Assembly (NCBI GenBank): GCA_028290285.1
Contig: JAQGKD010000110.1
Coordinates: forward strand, 1 to 64,000
Direction of reading: 5' to 3'
DNA: 64,000 bases
Source of the DNA: Hyphomicrobiales bacterium
Lineage (GTDB): Bacteria > Pseudomonadota > Alphaproteobacteria > Rhizobiales > Beijerinckiaceae
Made by a program: the position numbers and the translations under genes. The stretch's first letter is position 1, and the number at the start of each line of letters is the position of its first letter. Shown here one piece after another: positions 1 to 8,315 of this stretch. The notes below the pieces were generated by a model, which had not been told where the DNA came from, ran no database searches, and saw only the letters and a list, made by a program, of their open reading frames with translations.

Positions 1-163
1 GATCGAACCGCGATTTGACACGAGGGCTGCGGTTTCGCAGTCCCCGATCAGGGCATAGTCCTCGATGCGACACGTCAATCCTCACCCCGGCCCTGTCAGA
101 GTTTCGTACTCGTTCAACTCGTCCCAGGAGCTTGGGAGTCAACCGTGGCATTGGAATGGCGGC

Positions 164-1111
164 TCAGGCGACGATGCGCACGCGATCGGCGACGGCGACG
201 GAAAGCTTGCAAAGCTGGGGAATGACGATGTCCGAAAAAATGTCGCGAGAGGCCTGCGCGACCATCTGGGCCGCGGCTCCCCCGCGCTCGGGCACCCAGG
301 CGAGGTTGATGCAACGCACCGGTGTCGCCGTGGGAAAGGGCGCGATGGTCACGTCATCCGCGCTGATCCCTGCGCAATACATGCAGAGCGGCGTCGTGGC
401 GGTCCAGCCCAGCCCGTTGCGCACCTGGTCAAAAACAGCAAAGGAGGAATCGAACTCGAGCGTGCCATGCGTCTCGATGCCGAAACGCTCGAACTGATGC
501 TCGACGATGCGACCCAGCCGGCGCTTGCGCCCGTAACGAACCATGTCGAGCTTTGCAGCCAGCTCCGCCATGTCGTTCCAGTCGCGCGGCGCCTCCACGC
601 CACGCGGAAGGCAGAGAACGACAGGCTCGGTGAGCAGCGGCATCAACTCCGCACCCTCGATACCCTCGGCCTGCTCCGAGGTGATGATCATGTCTATTTC
701 GCCGCGCATCATCTCCGGCACCATTGGATGCGTGGTGCCGCTCGTGATCGAGAGATTGCCAACCTTTCCCGTGAGGCGATTCACGAGATGCGGCAGCAGC
801 GCCGCTGCGACCGACTCGATGAGGCCAATCTTCAATTCCGGAATGTCATTGTCGCGATAGCGCTGGAGCCCGTTCTCCATTTCGGAGATATCGCCGAACA
901 GCTTGCGCGCACGCCGGCGCAGAAACTCTCCCGCTGATGTAGGGCGCGGGGGCCGCACCGACCGATCGACGAGCCGCAGACCGAGGTCACGCTCGAGCTT
1001 TGTCAGATGCTGCGAGATGGCTGCCTGGGTGACATCGAGGGAGCGCGCCGCCGTCGTCAATCCACCGGTTTCACAAACTGCGAGGAAGATTTCGAGCCCT
1101 CTTATGTCCAA
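164..1111 (-). CDS. LysR-family transcriptional regulator
   Basis: Predicted DNA-binding regulator of 315 residues. Residues 1-60 form the winged helix-turn-helix, with the typical TQAAISQHLTKLERDLG stretch; the rest has the length and character of a LysR effector-binding domain. I start it at a TTG (1109-1111) because GGAGGG lies 8 bases upstream and the first residues (LDIRGLEIFLAV) then match where LysR proteins normally begin. An in-frame ATG 48 bases upstream would add 16 atypical residues and has no such site. It is the last gene of a minus-strand unit after an ABC importer and two amidase-like genes, so it probably controls them. Its effector is unknown. Confidence 0.9.
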   Translation of the reverse strand: MDIRGLEIFLAVCETGGLTTAARSLDVTQAAISQHLTKLERDLGLRLVDRSVRPPRPTSAGEFLRRRARKLFGDISEMENGLQRYRDNDIPELKIGLIESVAAALLPHLVNRLTGKVGNLSITSGTTHPMVPEMMRGEIDMIITSEQAEGIEGAELMPLLTEPVVLCLPRGVEAPRDWNDMAELAAKLDMVRYGRKRRLGRIVEHQFERFGIETHGTLEFDSSFAVFDQVRNGLGWTATTPLCMYCAGISADDVTIAPFPTATPVRCINLAWVPERGGAAAQMVAQASRDIFSDIVIPQLCKLSVAVADRVRIVA

Positions 1112-1197
1112 CGAACAATCCCTCCGGGGCACGCAATGTGCCCAACGGAGAAAGTGCAAGCGCCGTGCCGCAGCTTATGAAAATGCCACAACAACCG

Positions 1198-1989
1198 TCA
1201 GCTGGAAGAGACGAGCTTGAGGTGTGCCCCCTCTGGCGCCGGTGCCTTCGGAAGCCCGGGAAAAAGGCCGTCGGAGAGCGTCGCGATATACTCGAGAATT
1301 TCAGCAGCCGGCAGAACGTCTGCATACTTCGCGTGCATATCGCACAGGTTTACGGCGTGACTGGCTTGCGAACGATCAAAGCAACCATCCTCCGCAATGG
1401 CCACGCGAAAGTTCAGGCTGAACGCGTCGATGACCGTCGCGCGCACGCAGCCCGACGTGGTCGTGCCCGTGACGATCACGCTGTCCGCGCCAAGCAGCTG
1501 AAGATAACTCGCCAGATTGCTTCCAAAGAAGCCGGACGGCTTCTGCTTGAAGATGACGAGATCCTGCGGGGCCGGCTCGATCTGCGCGACAATCTCGTTC
1601 GCGTCGAGCTCCTGCGCGGGCTTGGGTACGGATTCGCCCGTGCGAGTGTTCTTCCACGACCAGCTGCCCATGTCCCATCCGTCGGGCCGCGTCTGTCCGG
1701 TCGTGTAGATGACAGGCAGTTTCTTGCCCCGGAAGGCCTCTGCGAGCGATCCTATGACGGAGATCGCATCCCAGCTTTCCGCGCCGCAGGAATTGCTCCA
1801 GCGCTTGATGGAGTCGAGGATCGGCTCAGGCTTGTCGCCCGCGAACCCGTAGCTCACGTCGATGATAAGCAGCGCGGGCCTCTTGCCGAAGCCTGCCCGC
1901 GCGCCAAAGCCCGATGTGGCGAAGACCTGTTTGTCGCGCTCCGTGAGATACGCGTCCCAGATCCGGCCGGCTTTCATGTCTTCGCCCAT
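1198..1989 (-). CDS. Isochorismatase-fold cysteine amidohydrolase (copy 1)
   Basis: Predicted cytosolic amidase of 263 residues in the isochorismatase/N-carbamoylsarcosine amidohydrolase superfamily. The expected triad is visible: Asp44 in LLIIDVSYGF, Lys148 or Lys150 in FKQKPSGFFG, and Cys181 in TTTSGCVRAT. The motif around Cys181 and the later DRSQASHAVNLCDM stretch resemble N-carbamoylsarcosine or maleamate amidohydrolases more than true isochorismatases. The start at 1989 follows GAGGAGG and sits 10 bases after the stop of a close paralogue. An ABC importer and a LysR gene flank the pair, which suggests hydrolysis of an imported amide or carbamoyl compound. The exact substrate is not deducible. 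Confidence 0.9.
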   Translation of the reverse strand: MGEDMKAGRIWDAYLTERDKQVFATSGFGARAGFGKRPALLIIDVSYGFAGDKPEPILDSIKRWSNSCGAESWDAISVIGSLAEAFRGKKLPVIYTTGQTRPDGWDMGSWSWKNTRTGESVPKPAQELDANEIVAQIEPAPQDLVIFKQKPSGFFGSNLASYLQLLGADSVIVTGTTTSGCVRATVIDAFSLNFRVAIAEDGCFDRSQASHAVNLCDMHAKYADVLPAAEILEYIATLSDGLFPGLPKAPAPEGAHLKLVSSS

Positions 1990-1999
1990 CGTCGCCTCC

Positions 2000-2764
2000 T
2001 CAGTAGTTGACGGCCTTGGCCTCGACCGGTGTCGCGCCCTTCGGCAGATCGTACATCCCGGCTTCGAGTCCATGGAAGAAGGTCAGCACTTCCGCCGTTT
2101 TCACCACGTCGGCATATTTTGCGTTCATGTCGCAGAGATTGATCGCATGACTCGCCTGCGAACGATCGAAGCAACCCTCTTCCGCGAGAGCGACCCGGAA
2201 GTTCAGGCTGAACGCATCCAGCACCGTCGCTCGCACGCAGCCCGATGTCGTGGTGCCCGTGACGACCACGCTGTCGCAGCCGAGCAATTGCAGGTAGCTC
2301 GCCATGTTCGTTCCGAAGAAACCCGACGGCTTCTGCTTCAGGATAACGATGTCCTGCGGTCCAGGCGCGATCTCCGCGACGATCTGGTTACCGTCGATGT
2401 TGCTCACCGGCACCTTCGGCTTTTCGCCACCGCGACTGTTCTTCCAGCCCCAGGAGCCCGCATCCCAGTTGTCTTCGCGACGCACGCCCGTCGTGTAGAT
2501 AACGGGAATGCCCTTCACGTGCGCCTTGTCGACAAGCGACTTGATGGCGGCGACCGCCGGCCAGCTTTCCTCGCCGCAGGAATTGCGCCAGCGCTTGATG
2601 GATTCGAGAATGTGCTCGGACTTGTCGCCGCAGAACGCATAGTTCACATCGATGACGAGAAGCGCAGGCTTCTTGCCGAAGCCGCCGCGCGCGCCGTATC
2701 CCGATGCCTCGAACACGGCCTTGTCGCGTTCCGTCAGAAACTTGTCCCAGATCGCTTCAGTCAT
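2000..2764 (-). CDS. Isochorismatase-fold cysteine amidohydrolase (copy 2)
   Basis: Paralogue of the next gene downstream: 254 residues, alignable over nearly its whole length. The triad is Asp39 (LLVIDVNYAF), Lys143 or Lys145 (LKQKPSGFFG) and Cys176 (TTTSGCVRAT). Divergence is greatest near the start and in the last 30 residues, where copy 2 ends in a different tail. The tandem may be a recent duplication, a heteromeric enzyme, or two enzymes with different substrates; N-carbamoylsarcosine amidases are tetrameric, so mixed oligomers are conceivable. The gene lies 47 bases after the ABC binding-protein gene in the same transcription direction. Confidence 0.9.
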   Translation of the reverse strand: MTEAIWDKFLTERDKAVFEASGYGARGGFGKKPALLVIDVNYAFCGDKSEHILESIKRWRNSCGEESWPAVAAIKSLVDKAHVKGIPVIYTTGVRREDNWDAGSWGWKNSRGGEKPKVPVSNIDGNQIVAEIAPGPQDIVILKQKPSGFFGTNMASYLQLLGCDSVVVTGTTTSGCVRATVLDAFSLNFRVALAEEGCFDRSQASHAINLCDMNAKYADVVKTAEVLTFFHGLEAGMYDLPKGATPVEAKAVNY

Positions 2765-2811
2765 CGTGAAATCTCCAGTTCATATGCTGCGTAAGGATGC
2801 TGTCCCGCGTA

Positions 2812-3816
2812 TCACTTCACCGCTTCGGCTTTGACTGCCTTCAGGAAGCGGTTGTCGATGATCTCATCATACTTCACGTCCTGCTTCAGGATACCCGCGT
2901 CGCGCACGACGGAGCTGCCGGTGTCCCACGACGCCTGCGAGATCGAGCCGTCCTTGCTCCAGAGCTGATCCTTGAAGGTGCGGTCGAGAGTCGCCTTCAG
3001 GTCTTCTTCCGACATCGTCGGGAATTCCTTCTTGGCGACCTTGGTCGCTTCGTCAGGATGCGCATAGGTGAACTTCAAGCCCTTCACGACGCCGTTGACG
3101 AACTTCTGCACCGAGTCTGGATCCTTCTCGATGGAGTCGAGACGGACATTCAGGGTCGAATAGGCATACGGGCCGAGATCGGCGGGAACGGACAGGAAGG
3201 GCTCGCCCCACAGGCCTTCCTTGATACCGCGCGAGATCAGCGGCTCGGAGACGTTGCCGATTTCGGCCGCGCCGGTCTTCACCGTCGCGATGACGGCTGC
3301 CGTGGAGGTCTCGATGAGCGTCACGTCGGTCTTCACGTCGAGATTGTACTTCTTCATGAGATAGCGCGTGATCGAATTGGGAGTTCCGCTGTACTGGCCG
3401 ACGCCGATTTTCTTTCCCTTGAAATAGTCCGCCATGCTCTCGCCGGGCTTCGGCTCCAGTCCCTTGCGGGCCACGAAATAGACGTTTCCGCGATCGACGA
3501 CGTTCACGACGGCACGCAGCTCCGCGCCCTTGAGCTTGGCGAAGGCGTTATGCTCGGGGCCGCCTATGAAGGCGAAGGCCTGGCCTGTCAGCACTGCATT
3601 GGTGTGGCCCGAGCCGCTGTCGATGGTGATGACCTTCACCTCGATGCCCTGCTCCGTGAAATAGCCGTTGGCGATTGCGACATACAGCGGCAGGTAGCCG
3701 ATGCCATGCGTCGGCTCGGCGACGAGAAGCGGCTTCTTTTCCTGGGCGAGAGCACCCGACGCCACGCCGGTGGCGAGGATCGTTGCAAGCGCGACACGAC
3801 GCGTGATGGCATACAT
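2812..3816 (-). CDS. ABC transporter substrate-binding protein, NMT1/SsuA-like
   Basis: Periplasmic binding protein of 334 residues. A signal peptide is evident (RRVALATILATGVASGALAQ), cleaved around residue 24. The mature part begins with EKKPLLVAEPTHGIGYLPLYVAIANGYF, the hallmark of the NMT1/THI5-like and SsuA/TauA/ThiY group that binds small nitrogen or sulfur organics. The start at 3816 follows GGAG at 7 bases; an earlier in-frame ATG would overlap the permease gene. Permease and ATPase genes lie directly upstream, so this is a complete importer. The ligand is unknown, but the two downstream amidase-like genes favour a nitrogen-containing compound. Confidence 0.92.
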   Translation of the reverse strand: MYAITRRVALATILATGVASGALAQEKKPLLVAEPTHGIGYLPLYVAIANGYFTEQGIEVKVITIDSGSGHTNAVLTGQAFAFIGGPEHNAFAKLKGAELRAVVNVVDRGNVYFVARKGLEPKPGESMADYFKGKKIGVGQYSGTPNSITRYLMKKYNLDVKTDVTLIETSTAAVIATVKTGAAEIGNVSEPLISRGIKEGLWGEPFLSVPADLGPYAYSTLNVRLDSIEKDPDSVQKFVNGVVKGLKFTYAHPDEATKVAKKEFPTMSEEDLKATLDRTFKDQLWSKDGSISQASWDTGSSVVRDAGILKQDVKYDEIIDNRFLKAVKAEAVK

Positions 3817-3854
3817 GAATGTCTCCGTTACAGCGGTTTTCCGGAAGCCGAAAA

Positions 3855-4730
3855 TCAATGGACGATGCCCTTGCGCAGGACTTTTTCGAGGTAGGCGACG
3901 GCCACGTACATGACCATCGACAAGGCGGAGAGAACGAACACCGCCACCCAGACGAGCGGGATTTCATAGGTCTGGCCGGCATAGATGATCGTACGGCCGA
4001 GGCCGTGCTGAGACGACACGAATTCGCCCACGATCGCACCGGTCAACGCGAGGCCGATGTTCACGCGCAGGATCGAGATGATCCATGGGGTGCAGGACGG
4101 GGCGACGAGCTTGGTGAAAACCTGCCACCGGCTCGCACCCAGCGAATAGAACAACCGCTCCTGGTCATGATCGACAGCCTTCACGCCCGCATAGGCGGTC
4201 AGCGTCGAGACGACGAGCGTGAGCGCCGTGGCGATTGCCACCTTGGACGAAAGGCCCATGCCGAAGACGAGAATGATCAGCGGCGCGAGGGCGAGCTTGG
4301 GCAGGGACTCCAGGCAGATGATGTAGGGCTGCATGATCCGCGCATAATTGCTCGACCACCAGAAGGACATGCCAAGCAGGGCCCCACCCGTCGTGCCGAT
4401 GAAGAAGCCGAGCAGCGTCGAGCGGAAGGTAAACGCGATATCGGTGAAGGCCTCGCCCTCCTGGAAGAAGATCACGCCCGTCGACCAGATGGCGCTCGGC
4501 TGCGACCAGAAGAAGGGGTCGATGAACTTGGTGCGAGCCGCCACCTCCCAGCCGCCGACGAACGCGACGAGAATGGAGATCTGCACGAGCGCAACGACCC
4601 AGCCTGGCCAGTCGCGCCGCACGGGCAGACGACGCACCGGGCGGGGCCGGGTCTCGGGCGAACTCGACAGGCGAGGCACCGCCGCCCAAAGCGAACGTGC
4701 AGACGGAAAGGAGGAGGTCTTGGTGGCCAT
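3855..4730 (-). CDS. ABC transporter permease, SsuC/TauC/ThiX-like
   Basis: Inner-membrane permease of about 291 residues with the BPD_transp_1 fold. It has a long cytoplasmic N-terminus, then a first membrane segment (WPGWVVALVQISILVAFVGGWEV) and several more helices. The ATPase-contacting EAA-like loop is near SLGASRWQVFTKLVAPSCTPWI. The start at 4730 (MATKTSSFPSA) follows AAAGG; an upstream ATG at 4745 is possible. It sits between its ATPase gene (32 bases upstream) and its binding protein gene (38 bases downstream). Confidence 0.92.
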   Translation of the reverse strand: MATKTSSFPSARSLWAAVPRLSSSPETRPRPVRRLPVRRDWPGWVVALVQISILVAFVGGWEVAARTKFIDPFFWSQPSAIWSTGVIFFQEGEAFTDIAFTFRSTLLGFFIGTTGGALLGMSFWWSSNYARIMQPYIICLESLPKLALAPLIILVFGMGLSSKVAIATALTLVVSTLTAYAGVKAVDHDQERLFYSLGASRWQVFTKLVAPSCTPWIISILRVNIGLALTGAIVGEFVSSQHGLGRTIIYAGQTYEIPLVWVAVFVLSALSMVMYVAVAYLEKVLRKGIVH

Positions 4731-4762
4731 GAGGCGACCTTTCATTCTGGAATCGCGAGGAG

Positions 4763-5557
4763 TCAGGCAGCAATATCGCCGTGGGTATCGGGCGACGCGA
4801 GATGCAGGAGATCGAGGCAATATTTCTTCATGGCTACGAAGCGCGGCGAGGACACCACCGAGCGGTCGCGCGGGCGCGGCAAGTCAATCGGCAGCTTCTC
4901 GATCACGCGGCCGGGACGGCTCGCCATGACGTAGATCTCGTCCGACAGGAAGATCGCTTCCTCGACATCATGCGTGACGAACACGACCGTGCGTCCGAAA
5001 TCGTTGAACAACTGAAGCAGCCATTCCTGCATCCGGGCCTTGGTCTGCGCATCGAGCGCACCGAAAGGCTCGTCGAGCAGCACGACATCCTGGTCGACCA
5101 GCAATGTGCGCAACAGGGCTGCGCGCTGCCGCATGCCGCCGGACAGTGAACCGGGATAGCGATGCTCGAAACCGCCGAGGCCGTAACGGGCTAGCAGTGG
5201 CAACGCCCGCGCGCGCGCCTCGCTCATCTTGAAGCCGCGGATTTCCATGCCCAGCGCTACATTGTCTAGCACTGTGCGCCACGGCAGCAGCAGATCCTTC
5301 TGGAGCATATAACCAACACGCCCGATCAGGCCCGTCGCATCCTCGCCGTCGATCAGCACGCGGCCTGTCGTGGGCGGCTGAAGCCCCGCCACGATGTTGA
5401 AAATCGTGCTCTTTCCGCAGCCTGAGGGGCCGATCAGAGAGATGAATTTGCCAGCGGGTATTTCGAGATCGACGGGAGCCAGAGCCGTGAACGGCTTGCC
5501 GTCGGCCTCGAAGGTCATCGAGACATTTTCGAGTACGAGCTTGGAAGTGCCCGACAT
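4763..5557 (-). CDS. ABC transporter ATP-binding protein, SsuB/TauB-like
   Basis: ATPase subunit of about 264 residues. The Walker A motif is GPSGCGKST (about residues 43-51), the signature is LSGGMRQRAALLR, Walker B is VVLLDEPFGALDA, and the H-loop is FVTHDVEEA. The signature LSGGMRQR is usual in SsuB/TauB/NrtD-type ATPases. Translation likely starts at the ATG at 5557, 7 bases after GGAGG, rather than at an upstream codon that would add MAVWRLWRRR. It is the first gene of the importer, amidase and LysR unit, and a sigma-54-like promoter element lies about 55-70 bases upstream. Confidence 0.93.
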   Translation of the reverse strand: MSGTSKLVLENVSMTFEADGKPFTALAPVDLEIPAGKFISLIGPSGCGKSTIFNIVAGLQPPTTGRVLIDGEDATGLIGRVGYMLQKDLLLPWRTVLDNVALGMEIRGFKMSEARARALPLLARYGLGGFEHRYPGSLSGGMRQRAALLRTLLVDQDVVLLDEPFGALDAQTKARMQEWLLQLFNDFGRTVVFVTHDVEEAIFLSDEIYVMASRPGRVIEKLPIDLPRPRDRSVVSSPRFVAMKKYCLDLLHLASPDTHGDIAA

Positions 5558-5871
5558 CCTTCGCCTCCATAAGCGCCAGACCGCCACCGCGCGGCCTCTC
5601 CCTTACGCAAGCATACCCCGTGCCAAGCGGATTACTCTTTTCAAAACAGAGGACTAGTCAAACCGGACACGTACGCTGGGCTCCACGGCGTCCTGCGAGC
5701 CTCGCCGCCGCCATGCAATCGATGCTTCCCGCGCCTCCGGCATAGCGCGCTTGCCGCAGCGCGACGCTGCCAGAACATGCAACGTTTTCAGGGGCCATGC
5801 GGGCGTCTTCACCGCAACTGATGCGACATTGCCCAAAAATACGCCACGCATGCCCAATCCTGAGACATGCC
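5558..5871. other. Non-coding gap between the ABC importer unit and the MFS gene
   Basis: About 314 bases without a convincing gene; the open frames here have no recognisable content. The part nearest 5557 holds a minus-strand sigma-54-like element. At 5859-5876 there is a short inverted repeat (CCTGAG/CTCAGG) overlapping the stop of the MFS gene. It lacks a U-tract, so it is at best a weak terminator. Confidence 0.6.
5610..5626 (-). promoter_or_regulatory. Candidate sigma-54 (RpoN) -24/-12 promoter
   Basis: On the minus strand this reads TTGGCACGGGGTATGCT. It matches the RpoN consensus YTGGCACG-N4-TTGCW at all but one core position (A for the first T of TTGC), with correct GG/GC spacing. 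The predicted start site is near 5600, giving a leader of about 42 bases before the ATPase gene. Sigma-54 control would fit a nitrogen-scavenging operon, but no enhancer-binding activator gene is visible nearby. Confidence 0.55.
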
Positions 5872-7146
5872 TCAGGTAAGAGCGTTCCTGTCGCGCAATT
5901 TCGGGAACAGGCGGGCACACAGGCCTGCGACACCGATCGTTCCCACCCCGCCGAGCACAACCGCCATGACCGGGCCGACCAAAGACGCGACGAGGCCAGA
6001 CTCGAACTGGCCGAGTTCGTTGGATGCGCCGATGAACACCGTATTCACGGCAGCGACGCGCCCGCGCATCTCGTCGGGGGTTTCAACCTGGATAAGCGTC
6101 GAACGGATGAAAACGCTGATCATGTCGGATGCGCCAAGGATCAGGAGAAAGGGCAGCGCCACCCAGAAACTCGTCGAAAGTCCGAAGCCAATCGTCGCCA
6201 CGCCGAACAGTGCCACCGTCTGGAACATGCGAAGCCCGGCCTTGCTGCGAAGCGGCATGTGCGCGAGCAGCAGCGACGTGGTGAACGCGCCGAGCGCCGG
6301 TGCGCTGCGCAGAAGGCCTAGGCCCCACGGACCAACCATGAAGATATCGCGCGCATAGATCGGCAGCAGGGCCGTGGCCCCGCCCAGCAGGACGGCGAAG
6401 AGATCGAGCGTGATGGCGCCCAGAATGATGGGTTGCGAGAAGATGAAACGTACGCCGGCTGTCATATAGGGGAAGCTGAACTTCTCGGGCCGCGCCTTCA
6501 CGCCCCGCTTGTTCATGATGAGATAGGCGACGAGGCTGAGCCCGAAACAGAAGGTCGTCGCGCCGAAGACCACCGAGGGACCGAACGCATAAAGAAGGCC
6601 GCCGAGCGCCGGACCAGCGATGGTTGCCGTCTGGTAGGCCGACGAGGCGAGAGCCACTGCATTGCCCAGATGCTCCGGCGGAACGAGGCTCGGGATCATC
6701 GCCTGGCTCGCAGGTCCCGAGAAGGCGCGTGACGTGCCGAACACCGCGATCAGCATAAAGAGCACGGGAACGCTGATCTGCGTCTGCAGGGATGCGATCA
6801 GAAGGCCGAGCGCGGCGGTGGTCGAGACGAGATTGCAGACGACCAGCACATACTTTCGATCGAACATATCGGCCACCTGCCCGGCCAGCAGGGCGAAGAG
6901 AACGTTCGGCACGAAGATGCAGAGGCCGACGAGCCCGAGCGCAAAGGCGCTGTCGGTCAGGGCATAGACCAGCCAGCCGATGCCGACATCCACCATCTGG
7001 ACGGCCAGCGCATTGAAGACACGCGCAATGTAAAAGGCTGTGAAATCACGATAGCGAAACGCGATGAACCCGGCATGTGTGGCCACAAGCAGCGCACTTT
7101 CTGATGAGGTGGACGACACGCCACGGTGACGCGGAGTGCGCGACAC
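5872..7146 (-). CDS. MFS transporter, EntS-like (MFS_3 type)
   Basis: Integral membrane protein of up to 424 residues with about 12 hydrophobic helices. The N-terminal RYRDFTAFYIARVFNALAVQM, the loop DMFDRKYVLVVCNL and FALGLVGLCIFVPNVLFALL are typical of the enterobactin-exporter-like MFS_3 group, usually proton-driven exporters. The start is uncertain: the first in-frame start codon is a GTG at 7146 whose purine-rich sequence is too close, and later GTG codons are possible. It follows a LysR gene by 45 bases on the same strand and may export a metabolite or toxic intermediate of the adjacent catabolic genes. Confidence 0.85.
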   Translation of the reverse strand: MSRTPRHRGVSSTSSESALLVATHAGFIAFRYRDFTAFYIARVFNALAVQMVDVGIGWLVYALTDSAFALGLVGLCIFVPNVLFALLAGQVADMFDRKYVLVVCNLVSTTAALGLLIASLQTQISVPVLFMLIAVFGTSRAFSGPASQAMIPSLVPPEHLGNAVALASSAYQTATIAGPALGGLLYAFGPSVVFGATTFCFGLSLVAYLIMNKRGVKARPEKFSFPYMTAGVRFIFSQPIILGAITLDLFAVLLGGATALLPIYARDIFMVGPWGLGLLRSAPALGAFTTSLLLAHMPLRSKAGLRMFQTVALFGVATIGFGLSTSFWVALPFLLILGASDMISVFIRSTLIQVETPDEMRGRVAAVNTVFIGASNELGQFESGLVASLVGPVMAVVLGGVGTIGVAGLCARLFPKLRDRNALT

Positions 7147-7191
7147 TCCTATGGGCGAGATCGCCTGTCAATTCACGGATGCTGGCGCGCT

Positions 7192-8115
7192 CTACTTCAG
7201 TGGCCTGCCGAATTGTCCAAGCGCTTCGAGAATTTTCGTCTCGAGCTTTTCCATGAAGCGCAGCATATCCGAGTCATGCGCGTGCGCGTGTCGTCCCGCC
7301 GGCAAGACGGCATAGAGCGTGCGGGTAATCGCGGGACGATCGATGCGGCGGCCGACCAGCGTGCCCCGCTTCAACTCTTCCGCCGCAAGGCTGTAGGGCA
7401 TGATGCCAGCGCCGACGCCGCGCGCGATCAGCGATTTCATGGAATTCATGGAATGCACCTCAAAGGCCAGCCTGACTTTCAGGGATAGCCTCTGCGCCTC
7501 TGCGTCAACGATGGAACGAAGCAGTCCGCGCTCTCCCCCGATCACGAGTTCCGAGTCCAGTGCCTCCGCGAAACTCACCGTGGGTTCCGCGCCTGCCTTT
7601 TCCGGAGCGGTGACGAAGACGAAATCCTCTTCCAGGGTAGCCTTCCGCTCGAAGCCGGGCCGCGGCCCTATATTATAGGCGAGAATGACGTCGAGCTGCT
7701 CGCGCTCGAGTGCTTCGGCAAGGACAACGCTGCGCTCTTCCGAAAGGCTCAGGAAAATGCCCGGCATTTCCTTGCGCGCCTCGATCAGGACGTCGGGACC
7801 GATCAACAGCATGATGCTGGGCGACAGGCCGAGCACGATGGAATCCTTGCGCACATGACCGAGCGTCTGCACCTCGCGGCGCATCTCCTCCACGTCCCGC
7901 AGGATCGCCTTCGTGCGTTCGCAAAGCAGCCGCCCGGCTTCGGTCGGCGAAACGCCCCGTGAATGGCGCACCAGCAGGGCGACCGACAGTTCCTTTTCGA
8001 GCTGGCGGATCTGCGAGCCGAGCGCCGGCTGCGCGAGGTTGAGCTGCTCGGCGGCCGCGGTCATGTTCCCGGCTTCGACGACACGCATGAAATAGGTGAG
8101 CTGCTTCAGGTTGAT
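7192..8115 (-). CDS. LysR-family transcriptional regulator with probable ATC start
   Basis: Regulator of 307 residues if translation begins at ATC 8113-8115. The protein then starts (M)NLKQLTYFMRVVEAGNMTAAAEQLNLAQPALGSQIRQLE, exactly the usual LysR N-terminus. AGGAGG lies 6 bases before that ATC. No ATG, GTG or TTG gives a normal N-terminus: the nearest upstream in-frame alternative is a TTG about 90 bases away without a ribosome-binding site, and the first internal ATG would cut into helix 1. The effector domain is intact to the end. It lies between the amidohydrolase terminator and the MFS gene. Confidence 0.85.
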   Translation of the reverse strand: MNLKQLTYFMRVVEAGNMTAAAEQLNLAQPALGSQIRQLEKELSVALLVRHSRGVSPTEAGRLLCERTKAILRDVEEMRREVQTLGHVRKDSIVLGLSPSIMLLIGPDVLIEARKEMPGIFLSLSEERSVVLAEALEREQLDVILAYNIGPRPGFERKATLEEDFVFVTAPEKAGAEPTVSFAEALDSELVIGGERGLLRSIVDAEAQRLSLKVRLAFEVHSMNSMKSLIARGVGAGIMPYSLAAEELKRGTLVGRRIDRPAITRTLYAVLPAGRHAHAHDSDMLRFMEKLETKILEALGQFGRPLK

Positions 8116-8223
8116 GTCTGGCCTCCTCGCGCGGCGCGGACCCGTTCCGCCGCGAAGGGAGATCCTACACGAGCCTAAGCGCAGGCGGGAGACTGCCGTC
8201 GGCTCCAAACGGGAGCGAAACAG

Positions 8224-8250
8224 AAAAAAGGCGGCTCGAAAGCCGCCTTT
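8224..8250 (-). terminator. Rho-independent terminator after the amidohydrolase gene
   Basis: On the minus strand, AAAGGCGGCT and its complement flank a 4-base loop, and the stem is followed by a run of T (TTTTTTCTGTTT). The perfect stem plus U-tract, placed between the amidohydrolase stop (8316) and the LysR gene, makes this the clearest terminator in the window. Confidence 0.85.
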
Positions 8251-8315
8251 CAGGTAAGAACCGTTGACCGGTTTCTTCATGGTCCGGGCTTGGCGCCGGT
8301 ACACCGTCCCCAGGG

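Noticed and set aside
5859-5876. Short inverted repeat at the MFS stop as a terminator
   Set aside because: Only 6-base arms and no U-tract.
65-6967. Numerous plus-strand frames over the first 7 kb
   Set aside because: All are antisense to well-supported minus-strand genes with family motifs, and none has recognisable content.
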